This document shows, one piece after another, positions 29,123-38,285 of a DNA stretch of 64,000 bases. Made by a program: the position numbers and the translations under genes. This DNA comes from Acidobacteriia bacterium AH_259_A11_L15. GTDB lineage: Bacteria > Acidobacteriota > Terriglobia > Acidiferrales > 2-02-FULL-67-57. The first letter of the stretch is position 1. Every line of letters begins with the position of its first letter. Below the pieces are notes generated by a model. The model was not told the origin of the DNA. It saw only the letters and a list, made by a program, of their open reading frames with translations, and ran no database searches. Location of the stretch: contig JALLOH010000003.1 of assembly GCA_027717655.1 (NCBI GenBank), positions 16,821-80,820 of the forward strand, read 5' to 3'.

Positions 29123-29144
29123 TACTTTAGACGCTAGAGTTAGC

Positions 29145-30098
29145 ATGACAGGAGACGCACACAAGGTGAGCGAGACAAGAAGGGAGGACAAAGCCAGCCG
29201 GCTTCCAACTGGCGCGCTGACAGCAGAGCGCATACTGCCCGACCCCGTACTGGATGCCCACTGGGAGAGGATCATCATCCCTGAGGATCTCCGCCAAGGT
29301 TTACTCGGGCAAGCTGTGGTTTCCATGACCATAAGGCGTCGGCTCGGAACCGTCGCGTCTGCGCTGCATGGGATCATCTTGCTAACTGGTGCGCCTGGGA
29401 CAGGGAAGACTACTTTGGCCCGCGGACTCGCCAACCGGGTGGCGCGTGCAAATCAGAGAGAATATGGCAAGATGGTTTACGCAGAGGTCGATCCTCACCG
29501 GCTTCCCAGTGAACTCCTCGGGCGCACACAGCAGGCAGTTACTCGCCTGCTTGGTGAAGAAATTCCGGCCTTCGCGTCAAATGGCAAGCCTGCAATCATA
29601 CTTCTTGATGAGGTTGAGTCCTTAGCAACAAGCAGGACTAAGGCTTCTATGGAAACGAATCCCGTCGACGTACACCGTGCGACTGATGCAGTCCTTGCTG
29701 GAGTGGACCGTCTCGCTGAAGAGTTTCCTCACCTGCTGTTTCTGGCGACGACCAACTTTTCTGAGGCCGTAGACTATGCATTCATTTCGCGGGTGGACGC
29801 GGTTTTCGAACTACCGCTCCCTAGTCTCGAAGCTGGGGCAGTCATCATCGAGGATACACTTAAGATGTACGCGAACGAGTGGAAATCCATCGAGATGCTT
29901 GCGACCAAGGACGTGGGGCTGGCTGTAGCCGAGGTCGCCCAAGGATTAGATGGACGGCAGCTGCGGAAGCTTGTGGCGCATGCGCTGGCTATGAACCTGG
30001 ACACTGCGAGCGACCCGGGAAAGCTGACAAGAGAATGTCTGCTCGAAGCAGCCAAGCGCGTGGTGGAGCTATCTCGGCAGGGGGGTCAGAGGAATTGA
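29145..30098 (+). CDS. TRIP13/Pch2-like AAA+ ATPase of CBASS (Cap6-like)
   Basis: IILLTGAPGTGKTTLARGLA, AIILLDEVESLATSR, TTNFSEAVDYAFISRVD; followed by HORMA-like and CD-NTase genes. Likely ATG at 29145. Confidence 0.82.
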   Translation: MTGDAHKVSETRREDKASRLPTGALTAERILPDPVLDAHWERIIIPEDLRQGLLGQAVVSMTIRRRLGTVASALHGIILLTGAPGTGKTTLARGLANRVARANQREYGKMVYAEVDPHRLPSELLGRTQQAVTRLLGEEIPAFASNGKPAIILLDEVESLATSRTKASMETNPVDVHRATDAVLAGVDRLAEEFPHLLFLATTNFSEAVDYAFISRVDAVFELPLPSLEAGAVIIEDTLKMYANEWKSIEMLATKDVGLAVAEVAQGLDGRQLRKLVAHALAMNLDTASDPGKLTRECLLEAAKRVVELSRQGGQRN

Positions 30099-30625
30099 GA
30101 GTCGAGCGGGTCATCGCGTGCAGTCCGGTTCGTACGCCCGAGGAGACTGCAAAACGAATTCTTGAGTTCGCGGGATCCTTCGGGGGCAGAGCCACAGTGG
30201 GCAACTTGCATCCAGCCGAAAATCTCCTGCGCCATATTGTCTTGCATCGGATCCCCCAAAACCGTCGGATCGAGGTCTTCTACGGAGAGCATTCATTACA
30301 CCTGGCGTGTGCGTATGACTCTGAAGCACTAGACATAGATGAGGATGATGAGGCTCTCCCAATTAGGCTGCCTCGGCCTTCAGAGGACGACCCATGCTGG
30401 ACGCTGCATGTACCCTGCCCGGACGATCTACACCCTTGGGCCGATTCCGTGGTTAAAGCTAATGGGATTGGCACTTGGCTGGTTCTTGAGCCATGCACAT
30501 CGAAGGCTGCCGCCGAGGGCACAGTGGAGGCCAAGCCCAAGGTGAAGAAAGAAGGACCACTCGTGGATCTTGAAGACCTAAAGGCTGCGGCACGGGCAAA
30601 TCGAGACGAGGGCTACGACAAATGA
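30095..30625 (+). CDS. Uncharacterised CBASS-operon protein (176 aa) with charged C-terminal tail
   Basis: TTG start overlapping the TRIP13 stop (TTGA) and ATGA overlap with the HORMA-like gene; no HORMA motif recognised. Confidence 0.6.
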   Translation: MRVERVIACSPVRTPEETAKRILEFAGSFGGRATVGNLHPAENLLRHIVLHRIPQNRRIEVFYGEHSLHLACAYDSEALDIDEDDEALPIRLPRPSEDDPCWTLHVPCPDDLHPWADSVVKANGIGTWLVLEPCTSKAAAEGTVEAKPKVKKEGPLVDLEDLKAAARANRDEGYDK

Positions 30626-31131
30626 GCGTGCAAGTGCGTGTGCGTGTTGTGATTCGCACGCTGAGCGTGAATTACATTGCGGGAGAGCTGACCCGAGTCT
30701 TTCAGGCAGTAGCGATTGCCTTGGGGCTGGACCTCGATTATCTCGAGTCCAACTGGAACGTCCTGCTGTCCGGCTTGCGCAAGTGGCTGGAAGAAAACAC
30801 GCTACAAGCGGTGTACTTGGAGGTTTACAACGCACAAGGTTTCCTGGTAAGCCGCCTAGATTTGCAAATCCAATACGGCTCAGTGATAGCAGATGAGAGG
30901 AACTTCTATAGCGACTTGGAAAGTGTCAGGCTGGCCATGCGGAAAGTCGGGACTGTTCCGCAGGACTGTCGCTATTGCATCGTCGTTTCGCTGGCGACCG
31001 GTGCCTCCGATGTGCCTGGGTGGTCTAGGACGACGCTGCGGTCAACCGAGGGTATGCGTTCCCTGGCAATCGGCCCCCTGCTGGGGTCTCCATCGATTTC
31101 GAGCAAAATGAACATTTGGGTCAGGCGTTAG
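30622..31131 (+). CDS. Bacterial HORMA-domain-like protein (Cap7-like)
   Basis: Size, context, and RTLSVNYIAGELTRVFQAVAIALGLDLDYLESNWNVLLSGLRKWLEE...AVYLEVYNAQGFLVSRLDLQIQY pattern of bacterial HORMA proteins. Confidence 0.65.
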   Translation: MSVQVRVRVVIRTLSVNYIAGELTRVFQAVAIALGLDLDYLESNWNVLLSGLRKWLEENTLQAVYLEVYNAQGFLVSRLDLQIQYGSVIADERNFYSDLESVRLAMRKVGTVPQDCRYCIVVSLATGASDVPGWSRTTLRSTEGMRSLAIGPLLGSPSISSKMNIWVRR

Positions 31132-31176
31132 CCAATACAGGCTGCCCATGCTTGAACAGAAAGTGAGCAAAAAGGG

Positions 31177-32046
31177 ATGACCGTCAGAGAGGCTTTTGAA
31201 AAGTTCAAATCGAACCTTGAAATCACCGAGGAAGAAGAGACAACAGCAAGCGGGCGCCATAACCGCGTCCGAGAGCTTCTGGACGGGACTTTCGAACTGG
31301 AAAACCATTTCCTGACAGGTTCATACCGGCGGGAGACAAAAACGAAGCCACTCAAAGATGTAGACATTTTCTGTGTGCTCAAGGCTAACAACTCTACTCG
31401 GCGCGCTTACAGGGAAAACAACCCATCCAATGTCCTCTCCGCCTTCGAAAAGGTGCTCCGTGAAGAGTGTGGTGACAGGGTTTCTATCGGACGGAGATCC
31501 GTATCAATCGACTTCGGCCCGGAGGAACGTATTGTGAGCTTCGACGTGGTGCCAGCCTTCGAAAGATCAGGCAGAGGCTACGAGGTTCCAGACGGGAAAT
31601 TGGGAATATGGATTGCGAGTGATCCCACCGAGCACGCCAGCCAAGCTACTGAGAAAAACAAGGAGCTTGACAACAAGTGGAAGCCACTGGTGAAGATGAT
31701 CAAGGGTTGGAATCGGGCGAACGACAACCCGGTCAAACCCTCTTTCCTACTGGAGGTCATGGCGATGGAGCTAGTAGCTCCAGAATTCACGAATTACCCA
31801 TGGGAACTGCAGACCTTTTTTGCCAGCGCAGCCGAACGCGTTACGGATTCTTGGCCCGATCCAGCTGGGTTGGGTCCAGATGTAAATGACACCATGTCTG
31901 ACACTGAAAAAAGGCATGCGTCCTTAGCCCTGCAGAGGGCTGCAGGCGATGCGGCGGCTGCTCGACGGCTGGAAAATGCTGGTCAAGAGAACGATGCAAA
32001 ACGTGCATGGAGGATGCTGCTAGGACTCCTGTTCCCGGTCTCCTAA
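31177..32046 (+). CDS. CD-NTase (cGAS/DncV-like nucleotidyltransferase)
   Basis: FLTGSYRRETKTKPLKDVDIFCVL (GS...DxD) and third Asp in IVSFDVVPAF. Confidence 0.88.
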   Translation: MTVREAFEKFKSNLEITEEEETTASGRHNRVRELLDGTFELENHFLTGSYRRETKTKPLKDVDIFCVLKANNSTRRAYRENNPSNVLSAFEKVLREECGDRVSIGRRSVSIDFGPEERIVSFDVVPAFERSGRGYEVPDGKLGIWIASDPTEHASQATEKNKELDNKWKPLVKMIKGWNRANDNPVKPSFLLEVMAMELVAPEFTNYPWELQTFFASAAERVTDSWPDPAGLGPDVNDTMSDTEKRHASLALQRAAGDAAAARRLENAGQENDAKRAWRMLLGLLFPVS

Positions 32047-32119
32047 GCATTAGCTTGTACTGGCGAAATCAGCTTTTTAGGTAAAATTGCAAGTACCATC
32101 GAATACTGTTATCTGAGAT

Positions 32120-32905
32120 ATGCCAACCGATGGGAAAAAGAATCGAGTCGATCTCAGCAGTGTTTTCGCTGCTGTGGCTGAGCAGCTACGCGCTCAGTTC
32201 AATGCCATTCAGCACAGCGTGCAACATGGGCCCACCAAGGGATCAGCTGGAGAAGCTGTTTGGAGAGAGTGGTTAGAACGACATTTGCCTCGGCGTTACG
32301 CTGCCGGCACCGGCTTCGTGACCGACTCCAAGGGTTACCAAAGTAAACAGCAGGACATCGTGATCTACGACCGCCAATACTCGCCGCTGCTGTATGTCGA
32401 GCGAGATGCCTTATTCATTCCGGCTGAAAGTGTCTACGCCGTTGTCGAGGTAAAAACTTCGCTCACGCCAGATGAAATCGGGGATGCCAAGGCCAAGATA
32501 GCTTCTGTACGGACTCTTTATCGGGCCCCGTCGCAGAAGGTTTTACATGCCGCTGGGGTGGCGCGACCCAGGAAGCATGGCAGGATCTTTGGTTATGTTG
32601 TAGCGACAACGACAAGTTTATCTCGTCGCAACTTTCAAAAAAGGCTCGCTCGACACCTCCGGTCCGATCAAGCTAGCTTCATCGACGGGGGCTGCATTCT
32701 AAGCGTTGGAGCTTTTTCAACTCAGCTCGCTAGGGCCAAAGTCGATTTACGAACAGTTGAGTCAGCAGATCACGCTCTCTTCTGCTTCTTCGGTCTCCTC
32801 TTTGAAGATCTCAAAAGCCTAGCAACCGTGAGGCCATTCGATCTCGGGCACTACGCGACATCGGTTCGCTATCTCCACCGCAAGCGCCTAAAACGCCAGA
32901 TCTGA
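32120..32905 (+). CDS. DUF6602-like PD-(D/E)XK nuclease-fold protein, putative CBASS effector
   Basis: GSAGEAVWREWLERHLPRRYAAGTGFVTDSKG...QQDIVIYDR...VYAVVEVKTSL; immediately downstream of the CD-NTase. Confidence 0.65.
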   Translation: MPTDGKKNRVDLSSVFAAVAEQLRAQFNAIQHSVQHGPTKGSAGEAVWREWLERHLPRRYAAGTGFVTDSKGYQSKQQDIVIYDRQYSPLLYVERDALFIPAESVYAVVEVKTSLTPDEIGDAKAKIASVRTLYRAPSQKVLHAAGVARPRKHGRIFGYVVATTTSLSRRNFQKRLARHLRSDQASFIDGGCILSVGAFSTQLARAKVDLRTVESADHALFCFFGLLFEDLKSLATVRPFDLGHYATSVRYLHRKRLKRQI

Positions 32906-33070
32906 CTGCTTGTCCCTCGAGTTTTTCGTATGCGCTGCCGGCAGAAGTTCTAGAGCGGGCTTAATTAGTCTGGTTGCAATGCAAGCAAGCGCCAGAAGAA
33001 GAACTCCTCCCTTCCGTGTTATCGTACACGAGAAACGCGGACCTAACCTTGTCTGGAGGACCTAGAGCCG

Positions 33071-34243
33071 ATGCGCGAACACACCACTTCATCCGAAATA
33101 TCTGGCTTGTACAAGCTTTCGGTGCACGAGCGCCTGGAAATTGTTGAGAGTTGCGGACAGCTTACCAACGAGGAATTAGAAACACTCTCAGCCACCAAGC
33201 CACTAACCGTAGAAGAGGCTAGTCAAATGCTCGAGAATGTCGCGGGCATTTTCCCACTTCCGCTGTCAATCGCCACACACTTTCGGGTTAATGGGAGAGA
33301 TCGCCTAGTCCCTATGGTTACGGAGGAAAAGTCAATCGTCGCTGGAGCGTCGTACGCGGCCAAGCTAGCGCGCTCCGCTGGTGGATTTACTGCTTCCTGC
33401 ACAGAGCCGCGTATGGTCGGCCAGGTGCAAATCATGAATTGCCCGAGTCCTGATGAGGCCGAGCGCCGAGTTGTACGAGAAGCCCAAGGCATACTGGAAA
33501 AGGCAAACGCTCTTGGTGGGAGCATTGTTGGACTCGGGGGAGGAGGAAGAAGTCTCGAATGTAAGGTCCTCCGAACTGACCGCGGCTCGATGTTGATCGT
33601 GGATATTACTTTTGACACAAGGGATGCGATGGGCGCTCGTTTCGTGACGCGGGCATGCGAGAGTGTTGCTCCTTTTTTAGAAGAGATTACAGGAGGGAGA
33701 GCTCTAGCCAAGATTGTATCCAACTTTGCAGTTAAAAGAATCTGTAAGGCAGGAGCAGTTTGGAGAAAAGACCTGCTCGGTGATGGAACAGTTGCAGGCA
33801 TTCTCGACGTTTGCGAATTTGCCATTCACGACAAGTTTCGATGCGTAACCCACAACAAGGGCATCATGAACGGGATTGACGCTGTTGCAGTAGCGACGGG
33901 CAATGATTTCCGCGCGATTGAAGCTGCGGCTCATGCCTTTGCTTGCAGAGAGGGCAGGTATGTCCCGCTCGCTAAGTACTTTCAGGACGACGATGGGAAT
34001 CTTCGAGGAGAGATCGAGATTCCGTTGCCTGTCGGTATCGTGGGCGGATCGACGACAAACCCAGTCGCGCGTATTTGTCGGAAAATCCTAGGCGTGAACA
34101 GTGTGACTGAGCTGGCCGAAATCATGGCGGCAGTAGGATTAGCCCAGAACTTCGCGATATTGAGAGCCCTGGTACAGGAAGGCTTGGAAGGGTCCTACCG
34201 AAGGCTGTCAGGCGTGGGGGTTAGAACTTCACAAAAGACATAA
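33071..34243 (+). CDS. Hydroxymethylglutaryl-CoA reductase homologue (class II-like)
   Basis: EEKSIVAGASYAAKLARSAGGF, THNKGIMNGIDAVAVATGNDFRAIEAAAHAFA, GIVGGSTTNPVA, AAVGLAQNFAILRALVQEG; GGAGG upstream. Confidence 0.85.
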   Translation: MREHTTSSEISGLYKLSVHERLEIVESCGQLTNEELETLSATKPLTVEEASQMLENVAGIFPLPLSIATHFRVNGRDRLVPMVTEEKSIVAGASYAAKLARSAGGFTASCTEPRMVGQVQIMNCPSPDEAERRVVREAQGILEKANALGGSIVGLGGGGRSLECKVLRTDRGSMLIVDITFDTRDAMGARFVTRACESVAPFLEEITGGRALAKIVSNFAVKRICKAGAVWRKDLLGDGTVAGILDVCEFAIHDKFRCVTHNKGIMNGIDAVAVATGNDFRAIEAAAHAFACREGRYVPLAKYFQDDDGNLRGEIEIPLPVGIVGGSTTNPVARICRKILGVNSVTELAEIMAAVGLAQNFAILRALVQEGLEGSYRRLSGVGVRTSQKT

Positions 34244-34253
34244 GCAACTTACG

Positions 34254-35297
34254 TCAGGCGCTGGCTTCAAGCCTGACCCCTTTGACTCCCAGTTGGACTT
34301 CGCAAGGTGAATACCCCATGCCTCGTATTGTCTCTTCTAATCTTTTCCTGTCCTCGTGAAAACAAATAACGAAACCTCCGCCCCCGGCTCCGGAGAGCTT
34401 GGCGCCGCCGCCGATTCTCCTGATGGCTTCTGTCAACTGGTCAATCTCTACTGTGGAAACACGAAGCTCCGCCAGGACTTGCTGCGCCTCGTTCATGAGA
34501 CGCTTGATCGTCGCAGCGTCTTTTCGTCCGAGAGCTCCAAACATCTCGCCTGTCACGCGGCCTAGAATTTTCACTCTTACGACCCGGAAATCTTCTGGCA
34601 GGTCCCGAACAATTTGCAGTAGCTGTCCGGTTTTCTTTTCGCGTTTTCTAGTTTGAACAAGCAAAAAGTTACTAAGATTCCCTGGAATCGCGCCCTCTAC
34701 CTGTCGAATAATATTCACCGGCGGTCGCTTCTCGAACCAAATCAATCCACCAAGGCAGCAAGTGGAATTGTCTCCCCCGGATGGCGTCCCGTGGTTGAAC
34801 TGCTCTATCTCAAAGGCAATCCGATTGATTTCGTCGGACGACAGCTCATAACAATAAGCAGTAGACAGCGCCTTGGCCATCGAAACAGCCAGCGCCGCAG
34901 AAGACCCCAGACCGGACCCAATCGGGATGTCTGAGCGTATTTTAATGTTTGCACCCGTACGGACAGAAAGCTTTTCAAGAACAAGCGCACTTGCTACCAG
35001 AGGTAAGTTCATTGGCTTCTTCTTCATTAAATCGAAGAGAGGCCGAAAGTTCTTGGACTGCATACAAGATCTGTGGATCGCACAGGCCTGCTCTAGCGAT
35101 GTTGCCCACTCTCGCGGCGTAGCCTCGAGTGTCTGATGCAGCTCACGACCCCAGATTCTCATCGATTCGGACCGCGTCGCCGATACGGTACATCGCAGCG
35201 AAATGGCCGCGATGATTGCGGGCTCGCCGTATACCACCGAATGTTCGCCAATCAAATGAACCTTGCCAGGAGCCGAGGCTACAACAGTTGCCATCAT
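34254..35297 (-). CDS. Mevalonate kinase (GHMP kinase)
   Basis: ASAPGKVHLIGEHSVVYGEPAI, DIPIGSGLGSSAALAVSMAKAL, GGAKLSGAGGGGFVICF. Confidence 0.88.
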   Translation of the reverse strand: MMATVVASAPGKVHLIGEHSVVYGEPAIIAAISLRCTVSATRSESMRIWGRELHQTLEATPREWATSLEQACAIHRSCMQSKNFRPLFDLMKKKPMNLPLVASALVLEKLSVRTGANIKIRSDIPIGSGLGSSAALAVSMAKALSTAYCYELSSDEINRIAFEIEQFNHGTPSGGDNSTCCLGGLIWFEKRPPVNIIRQVEGAIPGNLSNFLLVQTRKREKKTGQLLQIVRDLPEDFRVVRVKILGRVTGEMFGALGRKDAATIKRLMNEAQQVLAELRVSTVEIDQLTEAIRRIGGGAKLSGAGGGGFVICFHEDRKRLEETIRGMGYSPCEVQLGVKGVRLEASA

Positions 35298-35361
35298 CTC
35301 ACTTTGTCACTGCATAGTGATATCAGCAGGCTTTTTGGCCGCTCACGGCAAGCAGCTTTCA

Positions 35362-35876
35362 TGGAAAAACAAGTTCGCCTGGTGGATGACGATCTGTTCA
35401 GACTCTACGTCAAAGACCAGGATGGTTCCTACTCCGTTCACATTAACACCTGGGTTCGTGAGGACTGGAGAGAAATTGCTAGGGCACTCGGCAAGTCAGG
35501 CCAGCCAGTCAAAGACAAATCACGATGCTGTTGGCATTTTAGAGGTGGCAGCGACCCGAGCATTGAAATAGATGTCGGAGAGGGTGAATACGAGTTGTTC
35601 GGTGAACAAGGTCGACAATGGAGGACATACATGACTTTGGATAAATGGGGAATTAAGCCAGTTCAGCTGTCTGCTGAAGTGCGCTCCCTGGTTCGGGAAT
35701 ACAAAACCATCACAAAAAGATTGAGGCATTACGACTTCGTTCGCTCAAAAAATGTGGTGGGACGAATCGAGCAAAATCTGCCTCTAATGCGAAACAAAAT
35801 GGAGCAGCTGACACAAGCCTGCATAGATAATTACTACGAGCCTTTCACCGGAATCAGACCGAGACGTTTGACTTGA
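35362..35876 (+). CDS. Hypothetical protein
   Basis: ATG MEKQVRLVDDDLFRLYVKDQDGSY...; protein-like ORF divergent from mevalonate kinase. Confidence 0.5.
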
Positions 35877-37479
35877 TAGAAAGTAGCCGGCGAATTGTCT
35901 CCTCCGCTCTGTCCTGTGCTTTTCCTTTCTTACTCAGTAGGGCTTCGTTGATGGGGTCCTGTATTTTTCCTTTTTGGAACAACTTCGCTGCTAGGGATGG
36001 TATGAGTCCCTTTTCGTTCTTCGTGAATTCCATCATCTGTTTTTTTATGTTCCCGGAAAGCACATTCTCTAGAATGGCATTACTGAGCATGACGCCGTGG
36101 ACCCGCTGATCCAGGCTTCTGAGCCTAGCCGATAGTAGTGCCCACTTGGGGGAGGTTATGGTGAGAATATATCTCCAGTCGAGACCAAAAGGTATCTTCT
36201 TGGCGTTGCCACTAAAATCACCAGCGCAGATGGTAGCATTTTCTGTTTCTAGAAACCTTTTCAGGATGAATACGGCAAAATCTACAAAGAGTGCTCTTGA
36301 GGCGGGAGTTCGTAGCTTTCTGTAATGACCCTGAAACATCTCTGCTGTTGGGTGAAGATCAAACTGGTAATAGACGTGTGTGTTGTTTGAACAGCCATGT
36401 AGAAATCCGTGCTCGAAATAGGACAGGCGGAGCGGGTATCGACTTTTAGCATCAAGACCGCTTAATTGGCAGTCTCTAATAGTGTTCTTGGTTTCTTGGT
36501 CCGAGAGTTTTTTGTGGCGGCGCAAAAAGTCGGAAAAGAAAGCGTTGACGTTTTTGCCGGCATACTCGAGTGGTAGCAGAAGCCCTGGGCTTGTAGAAAA
36601 GATATAGAGCGGGGACGATTCGGAAGTGAACAAACTTTTCGCTTCGTCGTAATAACCTTCTGGATCGAGGACGTTTATTCTCGCGGCAAGAACGTTCCAC
36701 AATTTTGTGGAAGTTATCTTTGCTAATTGTAGAATTTCTCTTTCCTGCGGAGTGAGCTCTTCCAATGGGCGATTTTCTAGGCAACGACGCAGGAGGAGAA
36801 TAGGCAAGGACGCCGGCCATCCGTGGAGTACAAGTCCAACTTCATCCTCTTCTCCGGGATCGAGGATCTTGGCTCGGACCAACTCTCTCAACGGACCGGT
36901 TTTCCATGCGGGCTGCTTTCGCACCGCTTCAGCAAGAACCGACTTCGGAATCCGTACTCTCGGAGAGTCGCGTAATTCCATGAACGCCTCGGAAAGATCG
37001 ACGGCGCGCTCTGGCGGGAATTTGGTTGTTCGTTGTAACTCTTTGAGCTTACGGTTCAATACAACCGCAAATCTGTCGGACCAGCTATCGAGCCAGGGGC
37101 GGTTTTCGTCAATCCAGTGAACCGTTTGCGCGAAAAACTGCCGAACGCTGTCTGCGTCGCCCTTATCGACAGCGAACCGTTCGCGGAAATACGACAGGAA
37201 AACATCCAGGGTAGCCATGCAGCGCTCGACAGAGGTCCGATCTTCGCCAGGTCGCGTCGTTTCGAGGGGATAGCCAGCCGCGATCAGAGCCTCGGCGCGC
37301 ATGCCGAGGGCTTTTCCAATTTGTTCCACCCACTTACGTCGCGGTCTAGCCCTTCGTCTCTTCTTCTCATGCACCAGACGCCACAAATACGAGTAGTCGA
37401 CCTTAGCCTTGCGAGAAAGCGGTTTTAGGGAAATTCCAGTCTCTTTTATCGCAGCATTCAACCATGTGCTGAATGTGAC
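35854..37479 (-). CDS. XRE-like HTH protein with large uncharacterised C-terminal region
   Basis: WLNAAIKETGISLKPLSRKAKVDYSYLWRLVHEKK...RKWVEQIGKALGM; strong upstream TTGACA-17-TACAAT promoter suggests the internal start MVTFSTW near 37479. Confidence 0.65.
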   Translation of the reverse strand, partial: VTFSTWLNAAIKETGISLKPLSRKAKVDYSYLWRLVHEKKRRRARPRRKWVEQIGKALGMRAEALIAAGYPLETTRPGEDRTSVERCMATLDVFLSYFRERFAVDKGDADSVRQFFAQTVHWIDENRPWLDSWSDRFAVVLNRKLKELQRTTKFPPERAVDLSEAFMELRDSPRVRIPKSVLAEAVRKQPAWKTGPLRELVRAKILDPGEEDEVGLVLHGWPASLPILLLRRCLENRPLEELTPQEREILQLAKITSTKLWNVLAARINVLDPEGYYDEAKSLFTSESSPLYIFSTSPGLLLPLEYAGKNVNAFFSDFLRRHKKLSDQETKNTIRDCQLSGLDAKSRYPLRLSYFEHGFLHGCSNNTHVYYQFDLHPTAEMFQGHYRKLRTPASRALFVDFAVFILKRFLETENATICAGDFSGNAKKIPFGLDWRYILTITSPKWALLSARLRSLDQRVHGVMLSNAILENVLSGNIKKQMMEFTKNEKGLIPSLAAKLFQKGKIQDPINEALLSKKGKAQDRAEETIRRLLSIKSNVSV

Positions 37480-37586
37480 CATTGGGAGGTACTCTTCGGA
37501 GACCATTGTAGAAGGAGAGTGTATGTTTGTCAAACCTGGGAAGGAGGCCCGCAGGCAAGAAATGACAATATAGGCGACAGACTTGA

Positions 37587-37603
37587 CAATTGTGCTACAA
37601 TTG
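37587..37603. promoter_or_regulatory. Perfect inverted repeat CAATTGT-GCT-ACAATTG (operator candidate)
   Basis: Lies between divergent genes 35854-37479(-) and 37623-38006(+). Confidence 0.5.
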
Positions 37604-37622
37604 AGATGCGCGGGAACTGGCC

Positions 37623-38006
37623 ATGGGAGAGCAGGCGACCGGGGACCTAGTTCGGGAAGAGCTGGCCAAGCGGCTGGTTCACACTCTGCACCGGATATGC
37701 CTGGGGACAGAGGGGGTTAAGTACCACAAAGGAAAGCGCTTGGAGGAAGTGACAGTGCTGCTTCCGCTAGGTGTCAACGAAAAACTAGCGATCTTGAGCA
37801 ATATCAGCGTCGTAAATCGGGCCCTAGACCATCCCACGGTATTTGAGCGACTTCCGGAGTTTTTCCCTTCCTCGGAATCGAAAGGCCAGTTGGTGCTGCC
37901 GTTCAAAGACCCTCCTCTCGAGGTATCAGCCAAAATGCCCGACGGTGGCGAAACGGGCCGTACACGCGGTCGTGGCAGCGTGGGGGTGCGCGTGGATGCG
38001 GCCTAG
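37623..38006 (+). CDS. Hypothetical protein
   Basis: ORF with ATG. Confidence 0.45.
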   Translation: MGEQATGDLVREELAKRLVHTLHRICLGTEGVKYHKGKRLEEVTVLLPLGVNEKLAILSNISVVNRALDHPTVFERLPEFFPSSESKGQLVLPFKDPPLEVSAKMPDGGETGRTRGRGSVGVRVDAA

Positions 38007-38285
38007 AATCCCACTTCGGCGTTCGCACTTACGGACTTGTTCAAAATCAAAATATGCGCAGGCCGCCAGAGCTTTGATGGGGACCTACCCCTGGTCATCT
38101 CGATGGCTGGCCGGGGAAGCGATGGCCGCCGCGCAACACGTCATCCGCTGCGCCGACTCAGGCCCGGACGGGGTTGTCCGCGAGGCTTACCAGGAACTTT
38201 GCAATTGGCTGCGTCGTGACCACACCCTCGCCAAGCGGCGGGAGCGCGAAACTGCATATCAGCACTTCTTCGGTAGGGGTGCAGG

